64,000 nucleotides of DNA from Nocardioides phosphati (lineage in GTDB: Bacteria > Actinomycetota > Actinomycetes > Propionibacteriales > Nocardioidaceae), in the NCBI RefSeq assembly GCF_014646375.1, contig NZ_BMNI01000011.1, positions 1-64,000 of the forward strand, written 5' to 3'. The notes beneath the pieces were generated by a model. It did no database searches, was not told the origin of the DNA, and was given only the letters and a program-made list of their open reading frames with translations. Position numbers and translations under genes: made by a program. Below, one piece after another: positions 53,340 through 64,000 of the stretch (positions are counted from its first letter, which is position 1; every line of letters starts with the position of its first letter).

Positions 53340-54362
53340 TCAGCCGATGCTCGTGCCGGCCGAGCGGAGGTCCTGGCAGGCCTGGACGACGCGGCCCGCC
53401 ATGCTGGCCTCGGCGACCTTGCCCCAGGCGCGCGGGTCGTAGGCCTTCTTGTTGCCGACCTCGCCGTCGACCTTCAGGACGCCGTCGTAGTTCTGCATCA
53501 TGTAGCCGGCGACCGGGCGGGTGAAGGCGTACTGCGTGTCGGTGTCGACATTCATCTTGATGACGCCGTAGTCGACCGCCGCGGAGATCTCCTCGGGCAG
53601 CGAGCCGGAGCCGCCGTGGAAGACGAAGTCGAAGGCGCGGTCCTTGCCGGTGAGCTCCTTGACGGCCTCCTGCGCGTGGAGGAGCACCTCGGGGCGGAGC
53701 TTGACGTTGCCGGGCTTGTAGACGCCGTGGACGTTGCCGAAGGTGAGCGCGGTCAGGTAGCGCCCCTTCTCGCCCGAGCCGAGCGCCTTGATCGTGGCGA
53801 TCGCGTCCTCGGGGGTGGTGTAGAGCTTGTCGTCGATCGCACCGACGACACCGTCCTCCTCGCCGCCGACGACGCCGACCTCGATCTCGAGGATCACGTT
53901 GGCCGCAGCGCAGAGGCCGAGGAGCTCCTCGGCGATGACGAGGTTCTCGTCGAGCGGCACGGCCGAGCCGTCCCACATGTGCGACTGGAAGTACGGCAGG
54001 CCGCCGTTCCTCACGCGCTCGGTCGAGGCCGCGAGCAGTGGACGCACGAAGCCGTCGAGCTTGTCCTTGGGGCAGTGGTCGGTGTGCAGCGCGATGTTGA
54101 CGGGGTAGTTCTTCGCCACCTCCTGCGCGTACGCCGCGAAGGCGAGCGAGCCGGCGACCATGTCCTTGACCGTGGGGCCGGAGAGGTACTCCGCGCCACC
54201 GGTCGAGACCTGGATGATGCCGTCCGAGCCGGCCTCCGCGAAGCCCTGCAGGGCCGCGTTGAGGGTCTGCGACGACGAGACGTTGATCGCCGGGTACGCG
54301 AAGGAGCCGGCCTTCGCGGCGTCCAGCATCGCGGCGTACTTCTCAGGGGTGGCGATGGGCAT
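53340..54362 (-). CDS. fba: class II fructose-bisphosphate aldolase
   Basis: 340 residues, class IIA zinc-dependent aldolase (fructose-1,6-bisphosphate to DHAP + G3P). HTDHCPKD at 93-100 provides catalytic Asp and a zinc His, EIEVGVVGGEEDGV near 175 a second metal ligand region, GNVHGVYKPG near 230 and FHGGSGS near 258 the further ligands and phosphate loop. ATG 54362 has AGGAG 8 nt upstream. A TAGAGT -10 lies at 54416-54421. Followed within 4 nt by the lipoprotein gene. Confidence 0.98.
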   Translation of the reverse strand: MPIATPEKYAAMLDAAKAGSFAYPAINVSSSQTLNAALQGFAEAGSDGIIQVSTGGAEYLSGPTVKDMVAGSLAFAAYAQEVAKNYPVNIALHTDHCPKDKLDGFVRPLLAASTERVRNGGLPYFQSHMWDGSAVPLDENLVIAEELLGLCAAANVILEIEVGVVGGEEDGVVGAIDDKLYTTPEDAIATIKALGSGEKGRYLTALTFGNVHGVYKPGNVKLRPEVLLHAQEAVKELTGKDRAFDFVFHGGSGSLPEEISAAVDYGVIKMNVDTDTQYAFTRPVAGYMMQNYDGVLKVDGEVGNKKAYDPRAWGKVAEASMAGRVVQACQDLRSAGTSIG

Positions 54363-54415
54363 CGGGTTGCTCCTGTGAACTCGGATGTACGTCGGGGGCG
54401 TGCGGCCCGCCGGTA

Positions 54416-54421
54416 ACTCTA
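54416..54421 (-). promoter_or_regulatory. fba -10 element
   Basis: Minus-strand CCTAGAGTTA about 54 bp before the fba start, leaving a normal leader with an AGGAG ribosome-binding site. No clear -35 is visible. Confidence 0.4.
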
Positions 54422-54480
54422 GGCGGTGCGGGCGTGCGCCGGGGCGGTGCGATCGCCGTGGCGGCGGTCGGTGACGCCGG

Positions 54481-54816
54481 TCAGTGGCGGCAGTCGACGG
54501 CGTAGACCGGCCGGACCGTGTGGCCGTCGACGTCGATGCCGTGCGGGGCGACGTAGACGAAGCCGCTCGTCGTGTGGTCGGTGAGGCACTCGGGCCAGCC
54601 GCCGGAGTGGAACGTGCCGTCCTTGCCGAACCACGGCACGGAGGTCGCGACCTTCGCGGTCCAGGTCGGGCCCTCGAAGCTGGCGGTGTGCCCGCTGACG
54701 GAGGCCTGGGTCTGCTTCCACTGCGCCTCGCTCTTGTTGCCGCCGACCATGAAGCCGAACACCGCCCCGAAGAGCAGCAGGAAGAGGGCGAACGCGGCGA
54801 GCAACGGCTTGGGCAT
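54481..54816 (-). CDS. small membrane-anchored or secreted hypothetical protein
   Basis: 111 residues. Starts with MPKPLLAAFALFLLLFGAVFGFMVG, a single N-terminal hydrophobic helix that could be a signal anchor; the remaining 80 residues are polar with two Cys (ECLTDH, YAVDCRH) that could form a disulfide outside the membrane. No family recognised. ATG 54816 is preferred over 54825 because GAGG lies at a suitable distance. It precedes fba in the same direction by about 60 bp from the -10 of fba. Confidence 0.7.
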   Translation of the reverse strand: MPKPLLAAFALFLLLFGAVFGFMVGGNKSEAQWKQTQASVSGHTASFEGPTWTAKVATSVPWFGKDGTFHSGGWPECLTDHTTSGFVYVAPHGIDVDGHTVRPVYAVDCRH

Positions 54817-54897
54817 GCCGCCCATCCTCGCGTACGCCGCGGCGCGCGGCCACGGCCGGGGCGTGCGGCGCGCACCACACGGCGTACATTCCCGGGC

Positions 54898-55245
54898 ATG
54901 AAGAGTTCACCGGAGGCCCTCGTCATCGCCTGCTTCACCTTCGTCGTGACGGTGCTCCTCGGCGGCTGGCAGCAGATCCACCTGCTCGCCGCCACGACCG
55001 GCATCCTGCCGGGTGGCAACGGCTCCCTCGTCGCGGTGCTGCTCGCGGTCGCCGTCGACGTCCCGGTGGCGCTGGCAGCGGTGGGCGCCACCCGCTCCGC
55101 GGCGGCCACGGTGACCCCGTGGGCACGGGCGCTCGGCCAGGCCACCCTCCCGCTGGCGGGCCTGATCGTGCTCGCGAGCGTCATCTACGTGATCGGCAGC
55201 CTCACCAGCGGGCAGGGCCACGGTTACTTCCTCCCGCGCATGTGA
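54898..55245 (+). CDS. small integral membrane protein of unknown function
   Basis: 115 residues with three to four membrane helices (ALVIACFTFVVTVLLGGW, LVAVLLAVAVDVPVALAAVG, LPLAGLIVLASVIYVIGSL) and a short polar C-terminus. No recognised family. TACATT lies exactly 7 nt before ATG 54898 with no Shine-Dalgarno, so leaderless. Divergent from the preceding small protein gene and convergent with the methyltransferase gene (15 bp between stops). Confidence 0.72.
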   Translation: MKSSPEALVIACFTFVVTVLLGGWQQIHLLAATTGILPGGNGSLVAVLLAVAVDVPVALAAVGATRSAAATVTPWARALGQATLPLAGLIVLASVIYVIGSLTSGQGHGYFLPRM

Positions 55246-55260
55246 CGTGCCGCGGGGCGC

Positions 55261-55965
55261 TCAGCCGCGCCAGACTCCCCCGTCGGCCGACTCCAGGTCG
55301 GCGTACGCGCGGATCCAGGCGTGCATGGCGATCGCGGCGGCCGCCGAGGCGTTGATCGAGCGGGTCGAGCCGAACTGCGCGATCGAGAAGGTGCCGTCGC
55401 AGACCTCGCGCGCGCCCTCCGAGAGCCCGGGGCCTTCCTGCCCGAAGAGGAAGCAGACCCGCCGCGGGAGCTCCATCGTCTCGAGGTGCGCCGACCCGGG
55501 CAGGTTGTCGATGCCGAGGAGCCGCACGGGCTCCGGCAGCGCGTGCAGGTAGGCGGCCAGGTCCGCAGCGGTCTCGTGGTGTCGCACGTGCTGGTAGCGG
55601 TCGGTGACCATCGCGCCCCGCCGGTTCCACCGCTTGCGGCCGACGATGTGCACCTCGGCGGCGAGGAACGCGTTGGCCGAGCGCACGATCGTGCCGATGT
55701 TGAAGTCGTGCTGCCAGTTCTCGATCGCGACGTGGAAGCCGTGGCGGCGGGTGTCGAGGTCCGCGCGGATCGCCTCGAGGCTCCAGTAGCGGTAGCGGTC
55801 GACCACGTTGCGCCGGTCGCCGTCGCGCAGCAGCTCCGGGTCCCACTGGTCCCCCGCGGGCCACTCCCCCTCCCAGGGGCCGACCCCGACCTCCTCGGGC
55901 CCGTGCGGCATGGGGTCGTACGGCGCGCGCTGCTGCTCGTCGTACGGCGCACGGGATTCGGACAT
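55261..55965 (-). CDS. TrmH/SpoU-family RNA 2'-O-methyltransferase
   Basis: 234 residues. The N-terminal 60 residues are a low-complexity acidic/Pro-rich extension. The SpoU motifs follow: motif 1 IENWQHDFNIGTIVRSANAF near 85, motif 2 CFLFGQEGPGLSEGA near 175, motif 3 SIAQFGSTRSINASAAAAIA near 198, forming the knotted SAM site. It methylates a ribose in tRNA or rRNA; the target is unknown. ATG 55965 is 18 bp from the divergent DedA gene. Confidence 0.92.
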   Translation of the reverse strand: MSESRAPYDEQQRAPYDPMPHGPEEVGVGPWEGEWPAGDQWDPELLRDGDRRNVVDRYRYWSLEAIRADLDTRRHGFHVAIENWQHDFNIGTIVRSANAFLAAEVHIVGRKRWNRRGAMVTDRYQHVRHHETAADLAAYLHALPEPVRLLGIDNLPGSAHLETMELPRRVCFLFGQEGPGLSEGAREVCDGTFSIAQFGSTRSINASAAAAIAMHAWIRAYADLESADGGVWRG

Positions 55966-55983
55966 GCCGACTAGTGTGCCCTC

Positions 55984-56658
55984 GTGATCCTCGACGTCGT
56001 GCACCCCCTTCTCCTCGGCATGAGCTGGATGGACCCGGAGTGGTGGCTCAACCAGTTCGGGAGCGCGTTCTTCTGGATCAGCCTCGTCATCGTCTTCGTC
56101 GAGTGCGGCCTCTTCTTCCCGTTCCTGCCCGGCGACACGCTCCTCTTCGCGATGGGCCTCTTCATCGCCGGCGACAAGATCGACGTGGTGCCCGGCCCGC
56201 AGATCCTCGACCTCCTGGTCGCGCTGGGCCTCTTCGTGGTCGCCGGCATCGCGGGCAACATCGCCGGCTACGAGATCGGGCGCGCGATCGGCACGCCGCT
56301 CTACGACCGCGACGGCCGGGTGCTCAAGAAGAAGTACTTCGACCAGACCAGCGAGTTCTTCGACAAGCACGGCAACAAGGCGCTCGTGATCGGCCGGTTC
56401 GTGCCCTTCGTGCGCACCTACATCACCGTCGTCGCGGGCGTCTCGAAGATGGAGCGCCACCGCTTCATCACGTGGAGCCTCGTCGGCGCGATCGGCTGGG
56501 TCCTCTCGATCACCCTGCTCGGCTACTTCCTCGGCGGCGTCTTCCCCGGCCTCGGCCAGAACATCGACAAGGCGATCATCGTGATCCTCGCCTTCTCGGT
56601 CATCCCCGTCGCCTTCGAGTGGTGGAAGCACAGGCGCACCAACCGCGCCAAGGTCTGA
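55984..56658 (+). CDS. DedA-family membrane protein
   Basis: 224 residues with about five membrane helices. Contains the DedA/SNARE-associated signature: FVECGLFFPFLPGDTLLF near 37, and GRFVPFVRTYITVVAGVSKM near 139 followed by F.....G....W. DedA proteins act in membrane lipid homeostasis as lipid scramblase/flippase-like proteins, proton-linked. GTG 55984 is 6 nt after TAGTGT (leaderless). The short intergenic region with the TrmH gene holds both start regions. Confidence 0.92.
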   Translation: MILDVVHPLLLGMSWMDPEWWLNQFGSAFFWISLVIVFVECGLFFPFLPGDTLLFAMGLFIAGDKIDVVPGPQILDLLVALGLFVVAGIAGNIAGYEIGRAIGTPLYDRDGRVLKKKYFDQTSEFFDKHGNKALVIGRFVPFVRTYITVVAGVSKMERHRFITWSLVGAIGWVLSITLLGYFLGGVFPGLGQNIDKAIIVILAFSVIPVAFEWWKHRRTNRAKV

Positions 56659-56682
56659 CAGGCACCCCCTAGTCTCGGAGAC

Positions 56683-57891
56683 ATGGCTCTGCGACGCCTC
56701 TCCGCGTTCCGCCCCCAGCCCCGGCGTACGACGACGTCGGCCCGCGTGCGGGCGGTGCCGCCCACGGTCTTCAGCCGGATGTCGGCGCTGGCCGCGAGCA
56801 CGGGTGCGGTCAACCTCGGCCAGGGGTTCCCCGACACCGACGGCCCGTCCTCGGTGATCGAGCAGGCCGGCGTGGCGCTCCGCACCGGCCACAACCAGTA
56901 CGCCCCAGGCCCCGGCACGACCGACCTGCGTCGCGCGATCGCCGCGCACCAGTGGGCGCACTACGGCATCACCCTCGACCCCGACACCGAGGTGGTCGTC
57001 ACCACGGGCGCGACCGAGGGCATCGCCGCGGCCCTCCTCGGGCTGGTCGACCCGGGCGACGAGGTCGTCGCGCTCGAGCCCTTCTACGACTCGTACGCCG
57101 CGATGACGGCGTTCGCGGGCGGTGTGCTCAAGGGCGTGACGCTGCGCGCGCCCGACTTCCGCCTCGACCCGGCCGCCCTCGAGGCCGCCGTCACGAAGCG
57201 CACCAAGCTGCTGCTCATCAACACGCCGCACAACCCCACCGGCACCGTGCTCGGCCGCGAGGAGCTCGAGGCGATCGCCCGGGTCGCCGTCGCCCACGAC
57301 CTCGTCGTCGTCACGGACGAGGTCTACGAGCACCTCGTCTACGACGACCACGAGCACGTCCCGCTGGCCACCTTGCCCGGGATGGCCGAGCGCACGCTCA
57401 CCCTGTCGAGCGTCGGCAAGTCGTTCAGCCTCACCGGCTGGAAGGTCGGCTGGGCGACCGGACCTGCCGAGCTCGTGAGCGCCGTGCTCGGCGCGAAGCA
57501 GTGGCTCAGCTTCACCTCCGGAGCTCCCCTGCAGCCGGCCGTCGCCTGGGCGCTGGAGCACGAGCGCACCTGGCCCGCCTCGCTGGCCCGCGATCTCCAG
57601 GCGCGCCGCGACCTGCTCTGCGACGGCCTCGACGCCCTCGGCCTGCCCGTCCGCCGCCCGGAGGGCACCTACTTCGCCGTCACCGACATCAGCGCGCTGG
57701 GCTGGGACGACGGGCTGTCCTTCTGCCTCGCGCTGCCCGAGCGGGCCGGCGTGGTCGCGATCCCGCTGCAGGGGTTCTACGCCGACGGCTCGTCAGCGGG
57801 TCGGCAGCTGGTCCGCTGGGCGTTCTGCAAGGAGCCCGCCGTGCTCGAGGAGGGGCTGCGCCGTCTCGGCGCTGCCGACCTCACCGCGTGA
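56683..57891 (+). CDS. PLP-dependent aminotransferase (class I/II, DapC/kynurenine-transaminase type)
   Basis: 402 residues, fold-type I. VNLGQGFPDTDGP near 45, NQYAPGPGTTDLRRAI near 72, TTGATEGIAAALLGLVDPGD near 105, NTPHNPTGTVLGREE near 178, DEVYEHLVYDDHEH near 211, and the PLP Lys246 in SSVGKSFSLTGWKVGW. The closest recognisable group is the actinobacterial N-succinyldiaminopimelate aminotransferase DapC / kynurenine-aminotransferase-like proteins, so a role in lysine synthesis is possible but not certain. ATG 56683 is 7 nt after TAGTCT (leaderless). Follows the DedA gene by 24 nt. Confidence 0.9.
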   Translation: MALRRLSAFRPQPRRTTTSARVRAVPPTVFSRMSALAASTGAVNLGQGFPDTDGPSSVIEQAGVALRTGHNQYAPGPGTTDLRRAIAAHQWAHYGITLDPDTEVVVTTGATEGIAAALLGLVDPGDEVVALEPFYDSYAAMTAFAGGVLKGVTLRAPDFRLDPAALEAAVTKRTKLLLINTPHNPTGTVLGREELEAIARVAVAHDLVVVTDEVYEHLVYDDHEHVPLATLPGMAERTLTLSSVGKSFSLTGWKVGWATGPAELVSAVLGAKQWLSFTSGAPLQPAVAWALEHERTWPASLARDLQARRDLLCDGLDALGLPVRRPEGTYFAVTDISALGWDDGLSFCLALPERAGVVAIPLQGFYADGSSAGRQLVRWAFCKEPAVLEEGLRRLGAADLTA

Positions 57892-57903
57892 GCCCGTGCT
57901 CGG

Positions 57904-58952
57904 TCAGCGGCGGTTGACCCACTGCGCCACCTCGGGGCGGAGCAGCAGGTAGGCGGTGACCATGCCGGCGACGGCGGTCACCAGGGGCGCGACCGCATAG
58001 AACGCGAAGAACGACAGCAGGCCGCTGGCGATGGCCGAGGCGATCAGCAGCGGCCGCGCCCACGCGACGCGGAGCATCACCAGCAACGCGAGGAGGGCAG
58101 CGGCCAGCGCCCAGCCGGCGAGGACCAGCGACATGCCCACGAAGGCCTGGCGCAGCTCGTCGGCCGAGAGGCCCAGCTCGCGCACGCGCGGCTGCTGGTC
58201 CATGACGTCGCGCACGGACGACGGGTCGGCGAGCACGATCGCGACCGAGATCCCGAAGATCACGAGCACGATGGCCGAGGCCACCCAGGTGATCAGGACC
58301 GCGGCGACCAGCGCCGGTGGCCGTGCCCCGGGCACGCCGTAGGGCGCGTCGGCGCGCGGCACGCCGTAGCCGGCGTACGGCGGGGGCGCGGCAGAGGCGA
58401 CCCCGGGCGGGGTCGGCGGCAGGTGCGGCGCCGAGACCCGCTGGGTGGCGTCGGGCGGCGCGGTCGGCCGGGCAGCCGGCGGGCGCGGCGCCTGCGGAGC
58501 GACGAGCACCGGCGGCTTGCGGACCGGCCGGCCCGCGAACCAGTCGCGGGCCGGGCCGGACCACAGCAGCATGGCCGACATGACGACGAACGCCGCCGCC
58601 AGCGACCCCAGCACCAGCACGTAGAGCACCAGCGGGACCGCGACGGCGGTCAGCGCCAGCCGCGCCGGCTTGTGGCGCTGCAGGACGAACCAGCCGAGCA
58701 CGCAGGCCGCGGCGCCGAGCGCGCCCGCCACCACGAAGAGCACGTGGAGCGCCGACAGCGCACCGTCGAGGCCCAGCCCGAGCCCGTCGAACGGCGGCTC
58801 CGAGATCGCCTTGGCGATGCTCTCGCGGCTGTCGATCGAGCGCAGGCGCGCGACGTGGTCGAACATGCCGAGCACCAGGAAGGCCGAGCCGGACATGGTC
58901 ACCCAGCCGGCCACGGTCACCTGGGGCGGCCGGTCGGCCGTCGCGTTCTCCG

Positions 58953-58956
<4 letters not shown>
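57904..58956 (-). CDS. hypothetical membrane protein with Pro/Ala-rich linker
   Basis: 350 residues. Two groups of membrane helices (residues 15-135, about three spans; residues 215-345, about four spans) joined by a cytoplasmic linker rich in Pro, Ala and Tyr (VSAPHLPPTPPGVASAAPPP, YAGYGVPRADAPYGVPG). No family recognised. Its ATG overlaps the clpB stop (ATGA), so it is translated together with clpB and may be induced in heat stress with it. Confidence 0.78.
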
Positions 58957-61562
<2,606 letters not shown>

Positions 61563-61651
61563 GGGTGCTCCTCCAGGTGGTCTTGATCGATCCTCTCCGG
61601 TCTGCGTCGCCAGGGGAACAGGCCGGAAGTCACTGATCGCAACGCACCAAT

Positions 61652-61674
61652 AGTTGAGTCTGTTCCGCTCAACT
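61652..61674. promoter_or_regulatory. HAIR element (HspR operator) of clpB
   Basis: AGTTGAG-N9-CTCAACT, a perfect 7-bp dyad matching the HspR-associated inverted repeat CTTGAG-N9-CTCAAG except for the outer base pair. Located 90 bp upstream of the clpB start. No hspR gene is in the window. Confidence 0.85.
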
Positions 61675-61856
61675 CTGAGATTCTTCGCGCGCCTTCGGTT
61701 CCTCGCCGACAGATCGCCGCGACCCCTTCCCGGCGGGCCATGCGCGGGTGCATGCTGCAATCAACCGGCGAACGACTGGCGTGCCGTGGCCACACCCTGG
61801 CCCATGCACGCGTCGCCGGCCTCGGGGGAGCCAACCACCACCATTCCGGAGGGTCC

Positions 61857-64000
61857 ATGTCACCGCAGCACCGCAACCCGGTCGCCGTCCTCGCCGCCGC
61901 ATCCGCGGCCCTCGCGATCACCCTGGCGCCGGCAGCGGCAAGTCCGCAGCCGTCCGCTCCGCCCGGCAGCACGGGAGGCGACACCTCGACCGTCGCCTCG
62001 CCCGACCGGTCCAGCGCGATCGTCCAGCTCACGGCCGCGCCGCTCAGCACCGCGTCCAGCACCCGGCCCGCAGCCGGTCACCGGATCGACTTCGCCAGCA
62101 GCGCCGTCCGCAACCAGCGGGCGCAGCTGGCCAAGCAGCGCGCCGCGTTCAAGGACTGGCTGCGCACCCACGCACCTGCCGCACGGGTCACCGGCGAGTA
62201 CGACATCGCGCTCAACGCGGTTGCCGTCCGGCTCAACGGCACTCCCCTCGCGACGCTCGCCGGCGCTCCCGGCGTCCGCTCCGCGCAGCCCGAGGGCACC
62301 TACCGCCCCAGCGACGACAACGACCCGGACCTCTCCATCATCTCCGCGCAGGCGGCCTGGCAGACCGCCCAGGTCGGCGGCTCGGCCGGCGCCGGTCGCG
62401 GCGTGAAGGTCGCGATCGTCGACACCGGCATCGACGTGACGCACCCCTGCTTCTCCGACGCCGGCTTCCCCGCCACGCGCCAGCTCGGCGACACCCGCTT
62501 CACCAACAACAAGGTGGTCGTGGCCCGGGTCTTCAACAACAAGGCCAAGGTCAGCGGCTACACCCCCGAGGCCAAGCAGGAGCACGGCACGCACGTCGCC
62601 GGCACGGTCGCCTGCGACCTCGACACCCCGGCCGAGGTCAACGGAGCCGCCATCCCGTACGGCGTCTCCGGCGTCGCTCCCGCGGCCCAGCTCGGCAACT
62701 ACAACATCTTCCCGGGCGCCGTCGACGACGCGCGCAGCGAGGACATCCTCGACGCGCTCGAGCAGGCCTACGCCGACGGCATGGACGTCGCGAACATGAG
62801 CCTGGGCGGCGACGCTCACGGCATCGACGACCTCCTGACCGTCGCGATCGACGGCCTCGACCGGGCCAACATGGTCGTCGCGGTCGCGGCCGGCAACAGC
62901 GGCCCCGGCCACTACACCGTGGAGTCCCCCGGCTCCGCGGAGCGGGCCCTGACCGCCGGTGCCTCGACGGTGCCGCACTTCGTCGGCGCCCCGTTCAGCT
63001 ACGGCAGCAGCTCGACCGGGCTCGGCGCCGGCGACTTCGCCACCGTCGACAGCGACCTGACCGCCCCGATCGGGGTGGTGACGGGCTCGATCGGTGGTCT
63101 CGGCGACGCGTGTGCGGCGCTTCCTGCCGGCTCGCTGACCGGCTCGATCGCGGTCGTCTCGCGCGGCAGCTGCGCCTTCACGGTCAAGATCCGCAACGCC
63201 CAGGCCGCCGGAGCCGCTGCTGCGATCGTGGTCAACAACGTCGCGGGCGACCCGGTGTCGATGGGCACCGACGGCACCGCCGACCAGCCCACGATCCCGG
63301 CGTACATGGCCTCGCTGGCGGACCGCTCGTCGCTGGCCGCCGCGGACGGCGTCTCGGGCACCATCGGCGCCACGACGTCGTACATCCACAGCTCGAACGT
63401 CGACATCATGGCCGGCTTCTCCAGCCAGGGCCCGACCGACGCCGACTACCGGGTGAAGCCCGACGTCGTCGCCCCGGGCGTCAACGTGCTGAGCTCGATC
63501 CCGGCGAGCTTCTGCGACGCACCGCCGTGCTGGGCCTTCTTCCAGGGCACGTCGATGGCCACGCCGCACCTGGCCGGCTCGGCGGCCGTCCTCGTCGGGG
63601 CACACCCCGGCTGGTCGGCGGCACAGGTCCGCTCGGCGATCGTGAACACCGCCGACCAGGGGGTGCTGAAGGACTACGCGACGGGCACCAAGGTCGTCGA
63701 CGACGTCAACATCGTCGGCGCCGGCCGGGAGAACCTCCTCAGCGCGGTCAACGCGAAGGTCGCACTCGGTCCGGTGAGCACCAGCTTCGGCTCCACCGCG
63801 GCGGGCTCGGGCGTGAGCCTGACCCGAAGCATCACGGTGACCAACCTGGGCAGCTCGGCCGCGACGTACTCCCTGGCCGTCGACTCGACCACGGGCAGCG
63901 GCGTCAGCTTCACGGTGGGCACCAGCAGCCTCTCGCTGGCACCCGGCGCGAGCGCCACCGTGCCGGTGACGATGACGGCCGCACGCGGAGCCGGCAAGGG
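61857..64000 (+). CDS. secreted S8-family (subtilisin-like) serine protease, 3' part outside the window
   Basis: At least 714 residues; the frame is open to the end of the window. A signal peptide of about 28 residues (VLAAASAALAITLAPAAA) is followed by an I9-type propeptide (SSAIVQLTAAPLSTASS ... YDIALNAVAVRLNG). The catalytic triad is Asp189 (VAIVDTGID), His243 (EHGTHVAGT) and Ser566 (GTSMATPH); oxyanion Asn is in VAAGNSGPG near 346. A protease-associated domain is inserted at about residues 395-500 (AIVVNNVAGDPVSMG). After the catalytic domain an Ig-like/FnIII domain begins (SITVTNLGSSAATYSL). Start ATG 61857 has GGAGGG upstream. Confidence 0.93.
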   Translation, partial: MSPQHRNPVAVLAAASAALAITLAPAAASPQPSAPPGSTGGDTSTVASPDRSSAIVQLTAAPLSTASSTRPAAGHRIDFASSAVRNQRAQLAKQRAAFKDWLRTHAPAARVTGEYDIALNAVAVRLNGTPLATLAGAPGVRSAQPEGTYRPSDDNDPDLSIISAQAAWQTAQVGGSAGAGRGVKVAIVDTGIDVTHPCFSDAGFPATRQLGDTRFTNNKVVVARVFNNKAKVSGYTPEAKQEHGTHVAGTVACDLDTPAEVNGAAIPYGVSGVAPAAQLGNYNIFPGAVDDARSEDILDALEQAYADGMDVANMSLGGDAHGIDDLLTVAIDGLDRANMVVAVAAGNSGPGHYTVESPGSAERALTAGASTVPHFVGAPFSYGSSSTGLGAGDFATVDSDLTAPIGVVTGSIGGLGDACAALPAGSLTGSIAVVSRGSCAFTVKIRNAQAAGAAAAIVVNNVAGDPVSMGTDGTADQPTIPAYMASLADRSSLAAADGVSGTIGATTSYIHSSNVDIMAGFSSQGPTDADYRVKPDVVAPGVNVLSSIPASFCDAPPCWAFFQGTSMATPHLAGSAAVLVGAHPGWSAAQVRSAIVNTADQGVLKDYATGTKVVDDVNIVGAGRENLLSAVNAKVALGPVSTSFGSTAAGSGVSLTRSITVTNLGSSAATYSLAVDSTTGSGVSFTVGTSSLSLAPGASATVPVTMTAARGAGK

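Overview
The window is a 64-kb chromosomal stretch from a high-GC actinobacterium. It is most likely a member of the Nocardioidaceae (Nocardioides-like), although this is judged from gene content and not from any database match. Pointers are BldC, a DUF3073 protein, a PurS/PurQ/PurL-type FGAM synthase, a class I lysyl-tRNA synthetase, a MhuD-type heme-degrading protein, a HAIR operator before clpB, and many genes that look leaderless: a TAnnnT -10 hexamer sits 6-8 nt before the start codon with no Shine-Dalgarno sequence.

Layout. 1-402: two tRNA genes (Glu and Phe, opposite strands) and a strong terminator. 457-5269: a large multi-spanning membrane protein, a beta-propeller/glycosidase-like protein, bldC and a DUF3073 gene. 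5429-17196: de novo purine genes (purM, purF, purL, purQ, purS) on the minus strand, mixed with an M20 dipeptidase, a sterol-carrier-like protein, an MFS exporter, arfB, a secreted DUF1906 protein and a DUF3817 protein. 17304-23507: a candidate catabolic cluster of EphD-like hydrolase, acyl-CoA synthetase, TetR regulator, aldehyde dehydrogenase and DUF2236 oxygenase, with a 12-bp-arm operator in front of the oxygenase. 23679-34888: purC, mhuD, a SRPBCC protein, a TetR regulator with a divergent DUF2306 protein, a BCCT transporter, a large secreted protein, purB and purD. 34934-40491: an MMPL exporter operon divergent from a NarL-type two-component system. 40498-48420: purA, a lipid kinase, a second MMPL exporter, lysS, and an AbiEi/nuclease-like gene lying between two related palindromes. 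48523-58956: a DUF3151 protein, a DHA2 exporter, a DUF3311 + MctP-like carboxylate transporter pair, fba, a TrmH methyltransferase, a DedA protein, a PLP aminotransferase and membrane proteins. 58953-64000: clpB and the start of a secreted subtilase that runs off the window.

Eight purine loci (M, F, L, Q, S, C, B, D) plus purA cover most of the route from PRPP to AMP, and all lie on the minus strand. Several share a CCGTAGA(A/C)T-like -10 element. No prophage, insertion sequence, CRISPR array or integrase was seen, so this is largely core chromosome. The most interesting signals are regulatory and repeat-based: a 17-bp motif placed exactly 50 bp before both the histidine-kinase start and a distant DHA2 exporter start; the operator-equipped oxygenase/dehydrogenase/ligase cluster; arrays with a 22-bp period at three gene ends; the palindrome-bracketed AbiEi gene; and a strongly over-represented 12-mer CGGCGTACGACG.
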